Shown here piece after piece: positions 6,744 to 14,670 of a DNA stretch of 32,778 nt. The position numbers were made by a program, and so were the translations under genes. Position 1 is the stretch's first letter. Each line of letters starts with the position of its first letter. Below the pieces are notes generated by a model that did no database searches, was not told the DNA's origin, and was given only the letters and a program-made list of their open reading frames with translations. The stretch is from Acetobacteraceae bacterium (GTDB taxonomy: Bacteria; Pseudomonadota; Alphaproteobacteria; Acetobacterales; Acetobacteraceae): NCBI GenBank assembly GCA_947371015.1, contig CANBNK010000046.1, positions 1 to 32,778 on the forward strand, given 5' to 3'.

Positions 6744-7769
6744 CTACTCCGCCTGTATCCCCGCTTGCCGGGCCACGTCCTTCCACAGCGGCACCTCGCG
6801 GGCCAGGCGTTCGGCCAGCGGCGCCGGGCCGTCCAGCAGCACCTCCTGCGCGGCGGCATTGGCGCGGGCGGCCAGGGTGCTGCCGTGGCGCATCGGGGCA
6901 ATCTCGGCGGCGATACGCTGGACGATGCCGGGGTCCATGCCGCGCGGGCCGAACATGCCGTACCAGATGGTGATGGCGTAGCCGGGCACCAGTTCGGCAG
7001 CGGCGGGGACATCGGGCAGCACCGGCGTGCGACGCGCCGAGGTGACGGCCAGCGCGCGCAGCCGGCCTTCGCGGATATGCGGCGTGGCCTCCCCGGTGCC
7101 GGTGACCATCAGGTCGGTATCGCCGGCATAGAGCGCGTTCACCGCCTGGGCGGCGCCGCGGTAGGGGATGTGCAGCAGGTCCACCCCCGCGCGCACGCCC
7201 AGCAGCGCGCCGGCCAGGTGGGTGGTGCTGCCGGCGCCGCTGCTGCCGTAGCTGAAAGCGCCGGGGCGGGCCTTGGCCTGGGCCAGCAGTTCCGCCAGCG
7301 AGCGCAGCGGGCTGTCCGCCTTCACCAGCAGCACCATAGGCGCGTCCGTCACCAGGCTGATGGGGGTGAGGTCCACCAGCGGGTCGAAGCCCGGCGCCTT
7401 CATCATGGCCGGCAGGACGGCGACGGCGGAGGTGGTGAACAGCATGGTGTGCGGGTCGTTCTGCTGCACCACGTACTGGATGCCGAGCGCGCCGCCAGCG
7501 CCGGGACGTGGCTCCACGATGCAGGGCTGGCCGAGGTTCTTTGTGAGTTGCTCGGCGATGAAGCGGGCGGGGATTTCCACCGGGCCGCCGGCCTGGAAGG
7601 GGACGATGAAGCGGAGCGTGCGGCTGGGCCAAGGCCCTTGGGCGCGGGCAATGCCGGGCGCCGCTAGCGCGACCAGCACGGCGCGGCGCGGCAGACGGTT
7701 GACCTGCTCAAGCGTCCCGCTAGCTTGCCGGCGATTTGGCAAAGGGCCTGGCGTGACCGAGATGAGCAT
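6744..7769 (-). CDS. Bug/TctC-family periplasmic solute-binding receptor 3
   Basis: This Bug receptor has the family segments IVPFQAGGPVEIPARF, SYGSSGAGSTTHLAGAL and HIPYRGAAQAVNAL, with Glu at the usual Asp of the GGPxD motif as in receptor 1. The signal peptide core is RLPRRAVLVALAAPGIARA. ATG at 7769 gives 341 residues with an unusually long n-region but has a strong Shine-Dalgarno (AAGGA, 6 nt upstream); a TTG at 7742 is an alternative that shortens the leader by nine residues. With the ATG, the first 17 bp of this gene overlap the start of the nitronate monooxygenase gene on the other strand. It is the most distal of three receptor genes. Confidence 0.88.
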   Translation of the reverse strand: MLISVTPGPLPNRRQASGTLEQVNRLPRRAVLVALAAPGIARAQGPWPSRTLRFIVPFQAGGPVEIPARFIAEQLTKNLGQPCIVEPRPGAGGALGIQYVVQQNDPHTMLFTTSAVAVLPAMMKAPGFDPLVDLTPISLVTDAPMVLLVKADSPLRSLAELLAQAKARPGAFSYGSSGAGSTTHLAGALLGVRAGVDLLHIPYRGAAQAVNALYAGDTDLMVTGTGEATPHIREGRLRALAVTSARRTPVLPDVPAAAELVPGYAITIWYGMFGPRGMDPGIVQRIAAEIAPMRHGSTLAARANAAAQEVLLDGPAPLAERLAREVPLWKDVARQAGIQAE

Positions 7770-7783
7770 GGGGTTTCCTTCCC
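7741..7783. promoter_or_regulatory. Overlapping divergent translation starts with facing ribosome sites
   Basis: On the plus strand AAAGGG (7741-7746) precedes GTG 7753 by 6 nt. On the minus strand GGGAAGGAAA (complement of 7774-7783) precedes ATG 7769 by 6 nt. The two reading frames therefore overlap head to head by 17 bp, leaving no room for a promoter between them; each promoter must lie inside the other gene. A second plus-strand ATG (7768) even shares a CATG with the minus-strand start. Confidence 0.55.
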
Positions 7784-8718
7784 GATTGACCGCGTTGCTG
7801 GGCCTTCGCCACCCGATCCTGCAGGCCGGGATGAGCTGGGCGTCCTCCTGCTGGGAGTTGCCGCTGGCGGTCAGCCGGGCCGGCGCCTTGGGGGTTATTG
7901 CCGCCGGGCCGATGTATCCGGAGAAGCTGCTGGAGGCGGTGCGGGCGGTCAAGGCCGGGACCGACCTGCCATTCGGCGTGAACATCCCGCTGTACAACAA
8001 GCGCAGTGCCGAGTTCCTCGACATCTGCGCAGCCGAGCGGGTGCCGGTGATCGTGGCCAGCCAGGGCGGGCCGCAGGCGCTGCCGCGGTTCCGGGAATAC
8101 GGCGCCAAGTGGCTTCACGTGGTGGCCAGCCCCGAACACGCGCTGAAGGCCGAGGCCGCCGGTGTGGACGCGCTGGTGGTGGTGAGCGGGGAGGCGGGCG
8201 GGCATCCGCCGGCCAGCGAAGTCTCCATGATGATCATGCTGCGCGCGGTGGCCCGGGTGTGCCGGGTGCCGCTGGTAGCCAGTGGTGGCATCGCCGATGG
8301 CGCCGGCATAGCGGCGGTGTTTGCCCTGGGTGCCGAGGGCGCGCAGCTGGGCACGCGCTTCCTGATGACCGAGGAAGCGACGGTGCACGCCAACTACAAG
8401 GCGGCGGTGGCGCGGGCCGGGATCGGCGATACCGCGATGGTCGGGCGGGAGGCGCTGCCGATCCGCATGCTGCGGAACCGCTTTGCCGAGGAGATGGCCG
8501 CCGCCGAGCGCGCCGGCCGGCCGAAGGAGGAAGTGGTGGCGCTATTCGGCGCCCATACGCTGAAGGACGCGGCGCTGGATGGCGACGTGGACCGGGGCAA
8601 GACCGAGGCCGGGCAAACCGCCGGCTTGATCGAGGATGTTGTGCCGGCCGGCGCCCTGGTGGCCCGGCTGGTCGAAGAAGCCGAGGCGGTGCGCCGCCGC
8701 ATGATGGGACAAGCCTGA
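7753..8718 (+). CDS. Nitronate monooxygenase family protein (FMN-dependent)
   Basis: This protein is a TIM-barrel flavoprotein of the nitronate monooxygenase / 2-nitropropane dioxygenase family, which oxidises alkyl nitronates with FMN and oxygen; many members have other substrates or act as enoyl reductases. Family signatures include RHPILQAGM near the start, SGEAGGHPP, VPLVASGGIADG and EGAQLGTRF, which build the FMN phosphate site. It is 321 residues from GTG 7753 (Shine-Dalgarno AAAGGG) or 318 from ATG 7762. It heads a five-gene acyl-CoA operon, and its stop overlaps the next ATG (TGATG). In this setting it may reduce or oxidise an unsaturated acyl intermediate rather than a nitroalkane, but that is inference. 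Confidence 0.85.
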   Translation: MTEMSMGFPSRLTALLGLRHPILQAGMSWASSCWELPLAVSRAGALGVIAAGPMYPEKLLEAVRAVKAGTDLPFGVNIPLYNKRSAEFLDICAAERVPVIVASQGGPQALPRFREYGAKWLHVVASPEHALKAEAAGVDALVVVSGEAGGHPPASEVSMMIMLRAVARVCRVPLVASGGIADGAGIAAVFALGAEGAQLGTRFLMTEEATVHANYKAAVARAGIGDTAMVGREALPIRMLRNRFAEEMAAAERAGRPKEEVVALFGAHTLKDAALDGDVDRGKTEAGQTAGLIEDVVPAGALVARLVEEAEAVRRRMMGQA

Positions 8719-9389
8719 TGCCTGTACTGACAGAAACCCGCGGCCGCGTGCGGGTGGTGACGCTGAACCGCCCGGAAAAGCGCAACGCGCTGAACCTGGC
8801 GCTGTGCGAGGCCATGGTGAAGGCGCTGGCCGCCGCCGCCGCCGATGACAGCGTGGCCGCGGTAGTGATCGCCGGAGCCGGCGTGGGCTTTTCGGCCGGC
8901 GCCGATTTGGGCGAACGCAAGCTGTACGCCGATGCGCCGGACATGCAGACCCGCCGCGCGGTCTCCGGCATGGCGATGCTGCGGCTGCCCGGGCAGATGG
9001 GCAAGCCGGTGGTCGCCGCCGTGCATGGGCCGACCGTGGGGGCGGGTTCCACCCTGGCGCTGGCCTGCGACATGATCGTGGCGAGCGAGGACGTGAAGAT
9101 CAGCTACCCCGAGGCCAAGCACGACATCTATCCTTCGTTGGTGCTGCCGACGCTGCTGCGCCACCTCGGCCCGAAGGATTGCTTCGAGCTGCTGGCGACC
9201 GGCCGCGTGGTGCTGGCCGAGGAAGCGCTGCGGCTGCGCCTGGTGAACCTGGTGGTGCCGGGTGCCGAACTGGTGGAGCGCGCCTGCGCGGTGGCGGAAA
9301 GCGCGGCGCTGTATGGCGCGGCCTCGCTGAAGCGGATCAAGGCGGCGATCGACGCGCTGGGCCAGGGCGTGAGCCCCAGCGCGCCATGA
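8718..9389 (+). CDS. Enoyl-CoA hydratase/isomerase family protein 1
   Basis: This 223-residue crotonase-fold protein is slightly shorter than the usual 255-265. It has the CoA-binding start VVTLNRPEKRNALN, the oxyanion-hole segment SAGADLGERK, and GPTVGAGSTLALACD. Both catalytic glutamates appear to be retained: the Glu of SYPEAKHD and the Glu of CFELLATGR, so hydratase activity is plausible. The missing C-terminal helix region means packing into the usual trimer may differ. ATG 8718 overlaps the stop of the nitronate monooxygenase gene, and its own TGA overlaps the start of the CoA-transferase gene by 4 bp (ATGA), indicating tight coupling. The natural acyl-CoA is unknown. Confidence 0.88.
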   Translation: MPVLTETRGRVRVVTLNRPEKRNALNLALCEAMVKALAAAAADDSVAAVVIAGAGVGFSAGADLGERKLYADAPDMQTRRAVSGMAMLRLPGQMGKPVVAAVHGPTVGAGSTLALACDMIVASEDVKISYPEAKHDIYPSLVLPTLLRHLGPKDCFELLATGRVVLAEEALRLRLVNLVVPGAELVERACAVAESAALYGAASLKRIKAAIDALGQGVSPSAP

Positions 9390-10576
9390 AGCCATTGGCG
9401 GGGCTGCGGATACTCGACCTGTCGCGCGTGCTGGCCTGCCCCTTCGCCAGCATGATCCTGGCGGAGCTGGGCGCCGAGGTCATCAAGGTGGAGCAGCCCG
9501 GCGCGGGCGATGAGACGCGCGGGTTCGAGCCGTTTGCCGAGGGGCCGGAGGGCGATCGGGTCAGCGGCTACTACATGGCCTGCAACCGGTCCAAGCGGAG
9601 CATCACGGTGAACCTGCGCTCGCCCGAGGGTGCCGAGATCGTGCGCGCCTTGGCGGCACAGAGCGATGCGCTGGTGGAGAATTTTCCGACGGGGACGCTG
9701 AAGCGGCGCGGGTTGGATTTCGCATCGCTGAAGGCGGTGAATCCGCGGCTGGTCTATGTCAGCTGCACCGGCTTTGGGCAGACCGGGCCTTACGCCAAGC
9801 GCAAGGGCTACGACACGGTGTTCCAGGCGATGGGCGGGCTGCTGAGCCTGACCGGAGAGCGCGGCGGTGGCCCGGTGAAGCCGGGGCTGCCAGTGGCGGA
9901 TTTGACCAGCGGGTTGTGGGTGGCGATCTCGCTGCTGGCGGCGCTGCGCGGGCGAGACGCGACGGGCTTGGGTGGGCATGTGGATTTCAGCATGTTCGAC
10001 GGCCAGGTGGCGCTGCTGACCATTGCCGCGGCGCGCTGGTTCGCGCTGGGGGAAGTGCCGCCGCGGTTGGGGACGGAACACCCCGGGCGGGTGCCGACGG
10101 CGAGCTTCCGCTGCCGCGATGATCGGTGGCTGCACATCACGTGCTCCGACCAGCACTGGGCGCCGCTGGTGAGCGCGCTGGGGCTGAGCGTGGATGACGG
10201 GCTTTCGACCAACACCGGCCGCCTGGCGCGGCGGGACGAGGTGATGGCGATGCTCAACGCCGCACTGGCCAAGGTGACGCGGGCGGAGGCGGTGGCGCTG
10301 CTGGACGCGGCGGATGTGCCGAACGGCCCAGTGCTGGCGGTGGACGAGGTATTGCGCGACGAACACGTGCTGGCGCGCGGCATGGTCGGCGGGTTTGAGT
10401 ATCCCGGGCTGGGGGCGTTTCCGGCGCTGCCGGTGCCACTGAAGTTCGACGGCTGGGACGCACCGGAAGTGGGCCGCCCGCCGCTGCTGGGCGAGCATAC
10501 CGAGGACGTGCTGGGCGAGATGCTGGGCTACGACGCGGCGAAGATTGCCGCTTTGCGTGAGGCGAAGGCGATATGA
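9386..10576 (+). CDS. CaiB/BaiF class III CoA-transferase
   Basis: This 396-residue protein is a full-length family III CoA-transferase that moves CoA between carboxylic acids through an aspartyl-CoA intermediate. It opens with the conserved LAGLRILDLSRVLACPFAS, followed by ELGAEVIKVE, NRSKRSITVNL and SCTGFGQTGPYA. The likely catalytic Asp is D172 in VADLTSG. The ATG at 9386 overlaps the previous stop by 4 bp, and the gene ends overlapping the next ATG by 4 bp. The operon thus contains both a CoA-transferase and an ATP-consuming CoA synthetase, suggesting either two acids are activated or the transferase recycles CoA from a later product. Family certain, substrates unknown. Confidence 0.92.
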   Translation: MKPLAGLRILDLSRVLACPFASMILAELGAEVIKVEQPGAGDETRGFEPFAEGPEGDRVSGYYMACNRSKRSITVNLRSPEGAEIVRALAAQSDALVENFPTGTLKRRGLDFASLKAVNPRLVYVSCTGFGQTGPYAKRKGYDTVFQAMGGLLSLTGERGGGPVKPGLPVADLTSGLWVAISLLAALRGRDATGLGGHVDFSMFDGQVALLTIAAARWFALGEVPPRLGTEHPGRVPTASFRCRDDRWLHITCSDQHWAPLVSALGLSVDDGLSTNTGRLARRDEVMAMLNAALAKVTRAEAVALLDAADVPNGPVLAVDEVLRDEHVLARGMVGGFEYPGLGAFPALPVPLKFDGWDAPEVGRPPLLGEHTEDVLGEMLGYDAAKIAALREAKAI

Positions 10577-11316
10577 GCGATCCGCTGCTGTATGAAGCCG
10601 GCGAGGACGGCGTTGTCACCTTCTGGCTGAACCGGCCGGAGGCGCGCAACGCGCTGAACCTGGCCCTGGCCGAGGCGATCTCGGCGGCGTGCCGGCGCGC
10701 TGTGCAGGAAGACGCCAAGCTGGTGTGGGTGCGGGCCAAGGGCGCGGTGTTCTGCGCCGGCGCGGACCTGAAGGAACGCCAAGGCATGAGCGACGACCAG
10801 GTTCGGGCGCGGCGGGTGAAGGGCTTCGCGGCGTATAATGCGTTGGAGACGCTGCCGATGCCGGCGGTGGCCGTGGTGGAAGGTGCGGCCATTGGCAGCG
10901 GTTGCGAAATCAGCGCGGCCTGCGACTTCATCGTCGCCACGCCGGCGGCCAGCTTCAAGACTCCGGAAGCGCTGTGGGGCACGGTGGGCGCGACGCAGCG
11001 GCTGCCGCGCGTGCTGGGCAAGCGGCTGGCGAAGGACATGATGCTGACCGGGCGGGTGCTGAGTGCCGAGGAAGCACTGGCGCATGGGTTGGTGACGCGG
11101 CTGGTGGCGGCGGATGCGGTGGCAGCGACGGTGGCGGAGATTACCGCGACCATTGTGAAGGCGCCGCCAGCGGGGTTGCGGATGGCCAAGCGCTGCATCG
11201 ACCAGGGGATGGAGCTGGACCCGCGCGGCGCGCTGGCGACGGAGCTGCTGGCGATTGAGGAAATCCTGGCCGCCGCCGAATGGCGGAAGGCGATGGCGGG
11301 GTTCGGCAAGTCGTGA
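10573..11316 (+). CDS. Enoyl-CoA hydratase/isomerase family protein 2
   Basis: This 247-residue crotonase-fold protein is near normal family length. It shows FWLNRPEARNALN, the oxyanion-hole segment FCAGADLKERQ, EGAAIGSGCEISAACD and the first catalytic Glu in FKTPEALWG. At the position of the second catalytic Glu the sequence is LAKDMMLTG, with Asp instead of Glu, which might shift it toward isomerase or another crotonase reaction. It is only moderately similar to the shorter hydratase two genes upstream, so the two probably act on successive intermediates rather than being recent duplicates. Start and stop both overlap neighbours by 4 bp (ATGA, GTGA). Confidence 0.9.
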   Translation: MSDPLLYEAGEDGVVTFWLNRPEARNALNLALAEAISAACRRAVQEDAKLVWVRAKGAVFCAGADLKERQGMSDDQVRARRVKGFAAYNALETLPMPAVAVVEGAAIGSGCEISAACDFIVATPAASFKTPEALWGTVGATQRLPRVLGKRLAKDMMLTGRVLSAEEALAHGLVTRLVAADAVAATVAEITATIVKAPPAGLRMAKRCIDQGMELDPRGALATELLAIEEILAAAEWRKAMAGFGKS

Positions 11317-12887
11317 GCCTGCCGTCCGATCGGCAGGCCGAGTTGCCCGTCTTCCTGCTGCGGGCCTTCCTGGAGCGCAACGCGCGCGAACGCGGTGACG
11401 CGGAAGCGCTGGTGACGGAGGCTGCGCGCTATTCGCACGCCGCGCTGCTGGCCGAGGCGCGTGTCGTCGCGCGGGGCATGCTGGCGCTGGGGCTGAAGCG
11501 GGGCGACCACGTGGGCGTGCTGACCGGGAATGACGACTTCTGGGTCAAGGTGTTCTACGGCGCGGCACTGATCGGGTGCGTCACGGTGCCGGTGAACACG
11601 CGCTTCAAGGCCGCCGAGATCGGCTTTGCGCTGAAACAGGGGGATTGCCGGGCGCTGTTCCTGCGCGGGGAGTTCCTGAAGATCGACTTCGCCGCCGCCG
11701 TGGCCGAAGTGCGCGGTGACTTGCCGCTGCTGCGCCATGTGGTGCAGTTGGAACGCGACTGGCCGCTGGCGGCCATGGCCGATGAAGCGGCGTTGGAAGC
11801 GGCGATGGCGCTGGTGACGCCGGACGATCCGCTGCTGATCCAGTTCACCAGCGGCACCACGGCGTACCCCAAGGGCGTGCTGCTGTCCCACACCAACATG
11901 CTGCGGAATGCCTGGGCCTGTGCGCCTCGGCTGGGCATCGACGCCACGGATCGCTACCTGAATTGCCGGCCGTTCTTCCATGTGGCGGGCAGCACGCTGT
12001 CCCTGCTGGTGTGCCTGGTGACGGGTGCCTGCATGGTGACGCCGCCCACGTTTGAGGCCGGCGCGGCGCTGCGCCTGCTGGAGCGCGAGCGGTGTACGGC
12101 GACGTCAGGGAATGACTCGATTTTCCAGATGCTGATGGCGCATCCGGACTTCGACCGCAGCCGGCTGCACCTGCGCAAGGGCTGGGCCGCAGCCGGGCCG
12201 CAGGTGATGCGCAGCATCATGCGCGATGTCGGGATCGAGACGCTGTGCTGGGCCTATGGGCTGAGCGAGGCCTCGCCCAACGTGGTGCTGTCAGATTGGC
12301 GGGAGCCAGCCGAGTTGCGCGCCGCCGGCCGGGCGCGGACGCATGAGGGTGTTGAGGTGCGCGTGGCCGATGCGGAGAGTAACGCGCCTCTGCCGGCGGG
12401 CACGGCCGGCGAGATCCAGGTGCGCGGCTGGTCCGTCACGCGCGGCTACTACAACAACCCCGACGCCACCGCGAAGGCGTTCTCCCCCGACGGCTGGCTG
12501 AAGACCGGTGATCTCGGCACGCTGGATGCCGAGGGCTACCTCTCCATGGTCGGGCGCTTCAAGGACGTGATCCGCGTGGGCGGTGAGAACGTGGCGCCAG
12601 CCGAGGTGGAGGAGGTGCTGCTGCACCACCCCGCGGTGAACATGGCGCAGGTGGTGGGCGTGCCGGATGCTCGGCTTGGGGAGGTCTGTGCTGCCTTCGT
12701 GCAGTTGAAGGCGCCGGCGACCGAGGACGAACTGCTGGCGTGGTTGAAGCCGCGCGTCGCCAACTTCCGCATGCCGCGGCACCTGCGGATCGTGCCGGAT
12801 TTCGAGGCGATTGGGATGACGGCGAGTGGCAAGGTGCAGAAGGTGAAGTTGCGGGAACACGCGCTGGGCGTGCTCCCGCTGGCGTAG
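11313..12887 (+). CDS. AMP-forming acyl-CoA synthetase
   Basis: This 524-residue ANL-superfamily enzyme activates a carboxylic acid with ATP to an acyl-adenylate and then a CoA thioester. The full motif set is present: P-loop TSGTTAYPKGVLLSH, the YGLSEAS block, TGDLGTLDAEGYL, the hinge GRFKDVIRVGGENV, and the catalytic C-terminal lysine in ASGKVQK. GTG at 11313 is chosen because it overlaps the previous stop as GTGA, like the other junctions of this operon; an upstream in-frame start at 11280 would run deep into the hydratase. It is the last gene and is followed by a GC-rich hairpin shared with the convergent GMC gene. It likely catalyses the first step of the pathway. Confidence 0.92.
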   Translation: MSLPSDRQAELPVFLLRAFLERNARERGDAEALVTEAARYSHAALLAEARVVARGMLALGLKRGDHVGVLTGNDDFWVKVFYGAALIGCVTVPVNTRFKAAEIGFALKQGDCRALFLRGEFLKIDFAAAVAEVRGDLPLLRHVVQLERDWPLAAMADEAALEAAMALVTPDDPLLIQFTSGTTAYPKGVLLSHTNMLRNAWACAPRLGIDATDRYLNCRPFFHVAGSTLSLLVCLVTGACMVTPPTFEAGAALRLLERERCTATSGNDSIFQMLMAHPDFDRSRLHLRKGWAAAGPQVMRSIMRDVGIETLCWAYGLSEASPNVVLSDWREPAELRAAGRARTHEGVEVRVADAESNAPLPAGTAGEIQVRGWSVTRGYYNNPDATAKAFSPDGWLKTGDLGTLDAEGYLSMVGRFKDVIRVGGENVAPAEVEEVLLHHPAVNMAQVVGVPDARLGEVCAAFVQLKAPATEDELLAWLKPRVANFRMPRHLRIVPDFEAIGMTASGKVQKVKLREHALGVLPLA

Positions 12888-12907
12888 CTGGGCGGCCCCC
12901 ACCCCGG

Positions 12908-12932
12908 CCCTCCCCCACGGCGTGAGGGAGGG
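12908..12932. terminator. Probable bidirectional terminator hairpin
   Basis: Ten-base arms (12908-12917 and 12923-12932) pair with a single mismatch around a 5-nt loop, in the 54-bp gap between two convergent genes. There is no U-run, but the purine-rich continuation and location fit a GC-rich stem used by both operons. The same C-rich/G-rich pattern is common as a short extragenic repeat in high-GC alphaproteobacteria. Confidence 0.45.
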
Positions 12933-12941
12933 GGAAGGGCG

Positions 12942-14567
12942 CTATGCCGCCAGGCGCTGCCTGGCACTGGCCTTCACCAAATCGGCGCATTTCTCGCCGA
13001 TCATGATGCAGGCGGCGTTGGTGTTGCCGCTGACCACGGTGGGCATGATGGAGGCATCGGCCACGCGCAGGCCCTCCAGCCCGCGCAGGCGCAGCTCCGG
13101 GTCCACCACGCTGTCGGCATCGCCGCCCATGCGGCAGGTGCCGCTGGGGTGGAAGATGGTGCTGCTCGTCGCCCGGATATGGGCGAGCAATGCTTCGTCG
13201 CTCTCGGCCGCCTCGCCGGGCAGGTATTCGCCGGTCACCAGCGGCGCGATGGCGGGTTGCGCCATGACCTTCCGGATCAGCCGCAGGCCGTCGATCATCG
13301 CGCGGCGGTCGGTCTCGGTGGCCAGGTAGTTGGCGTGGATCAGCGCGTGGGCCTCGGGGTCCGTGCTGCCCAGGGTGATGGTGCCGCGGCTTTCCGGGCG
13401 CAGCTGGCAGGTGGAAACGGTCATGCCGGGGAAGCGATGCAGGTCCGGCCCAGGCTTGTCGCTGCTGAAGGGCAGCATGTGGAACTGCACGTCCGGGCTG
13501 GCGCTGCCGGGCAGCACGCGCGCGAACACGTTGGCGACGCCGGCGGACCAGGTGAGGGGCCCGCTGCGCGTGAACAGGTATTGCAGCCCCATCTCGGCCA
13601 GGCCCAGCAGGCTGTTCTTGCGGCCGTTCAGGCCCAGCGGCTGGTTGAGCTTGTAGACCATGCGGGCCTGCAGATGGTCCTGCAGGTTGCGGCCCACCTG
13701 GGCGCGGTTGGCCACCACGGGAATGCCGTGCTGCGCCAGGTGCTCGGCCGGGCCGATGCCGGACAGCAGCAGCAGGTGCGGCGAGTTGATGGCGCCGCCG
13801 CAAAGGATGACCTCGCGCACCGCCTTCACCGCCAGGGTGGCGCCGTGGCGCTTCACCGTCACGCCGGTGGCGCGGCCGCCGGCGGTGGTGATGCCGGTGG
13901 TCAGCGCGCCGGTGATGACCGTGAGGTTGGGGCGGGACATTGCCGGCTTCAGGTAGGCGCGGGCGGTGGACCAGCGCAGCCCGTTGCGCGTGGTGGTCTG
14001 TGGGCTGCCGACGCCTTCCTGGGTCGGACCGTTGAAGTCCTCGTTGCGGGGGATGCCGGCTTCGACCGCCGCCTCGATGAAGGTTTTCACCAGTGGGTCG
14101 TTGTGGCGCAGGTCGCCCACGGCCAGCGGGCCGCCCTTGCCGCGCAGCTCGGTACCCTCGCGCTCATTGTCCTCGGACAGCTTGAAGTAGGGCAGCACGT
14201 CCTCGAAGTCCCAGCCGGTGCAACCCTGCTGGCGCCACTGCTGGTAATCCTCGCGCTGGCCGCGGATGTAGATCAGCCCGTTCAGCGAGGAGGAGCCGCC
14301 CAGCACCCGGCCGCGTGGCCAGATCAGCCGGCGGTTGTCCAGGTTCGGCTCCGGCTGGGTCAGGTAGTTCCAGCTCAGCGTCGGGTGGTACATGGTCTTG
14401 GCGTAGCCGACCGGCAGGTGGATCCAGGGGTTGGTGTCGCGGCTGCCGGCTTCCAGCAGCAGTACGCGCACGCTGGGGTCCTCCGACAGGCGGGCGGCAA
14501 CGACGCAGCCGGCGCTGCCGGCGCCGACCACGATGTAGTCGGCTTCCTCGGGCAGGATATCGGCCAT
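12942..14567 (-). CDS. GMC family FAD-dependent oxidoreductase (alcohol/choline dehydrogenase type)
   Basis: This 541-residue protein is a typical glucose-methanol-choline oxidoreductase that oxidises an alcohol to an aldehyde or ketone with FAD. It has the N-terminal dinucleotide fold DYIVVGAGSAGCVVAARL (10-27), the GMC signature RGRVLGGSSSLNGLIYIRG, the second signature GAINSPHLLLLSGIGP, and the C-terminal active-site region STIFHPSGTCRMG with NTNAACIMIGEK at the end. ATG at 14567 is preceded by GGGGGAAG at good spacing. There is no signal peptide, so it is cytoplasmic or membrane-associated. It is divergent from the D-hydroxyacid dehydrogenase-like gene with 103 bp between starts, and the two may oxidise the same compound in sequence. 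Confidence 0.93.
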   Translation of the reverse strand: MADILPEEADYIVVGAGSAGCVVAARLSEDPSVRVLLLEAGSRDTNPWIHLPVGYAKTMYHPTLSWNYLTQPEPNLDNRRLIWPRGRVLGGSSSLNGLIYIRGQREDYQQWRQQGCTGWDFEDVLPYFKLSEDNEREGTELRGKGGPLAVGDLRHNDPLVKTFIEAAVEAGIPRNEDFNGPTQEGVGSPQTTTRNGLRWSTARAYLKPAMSRPNLTVITGALTTGITTAGGRATGVTVKRHGATLAVKAVREVILCGGAINSPHLLLLSGIGPAEHLAQHGIPVVANRAQVGRNLQDHLQARMVYKLNQPLGLNGRKNSLLGLAEMGLQYLFTRSGPLTWSAGVANVFARVLPGSASPDVQFHMLPFSSDKPGPDLHRFPGMTVSTCQLRPESRGTITLGSTDPEAHALIHANYLATETDRRAMIDGLRLIRKVMAQPAIAPLVTGEYLPGEAAESDEALLAHIRATSSTIFHPSGTCRMGGDADSVVDPELRLRGLEGLRVADASIMPTVVSGNTNAACIMIGEKCADLVKASARQRLAA

Positions 14568-14614
14568 GCGTGCTTCCCCCTTTTATGACAGCACCGGCAG
14601 GCTAATGCGCGCGT

Positions 14615-14625
14615 GTGCACTGCAC
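14615..14625. promoter_or_regulatory. 11-bp palindrome, candidate operator
   Basis: GTGCACTGCAC is a perfect inverted repeat of 5 bp around one base. It lies midway in the 103-bp divergent promoter region between the GMC oxidoreductase and the FAD-binding oxidase genes, where a shared regulator would be expected to bind. No regulator gene is adjacent. Confidence 0.3.
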
Positions 14626-14670
14626 TAGAGGGTGCTTGCGCTGCGCCCGCTTGCTGCGAAACTGGGCAGC

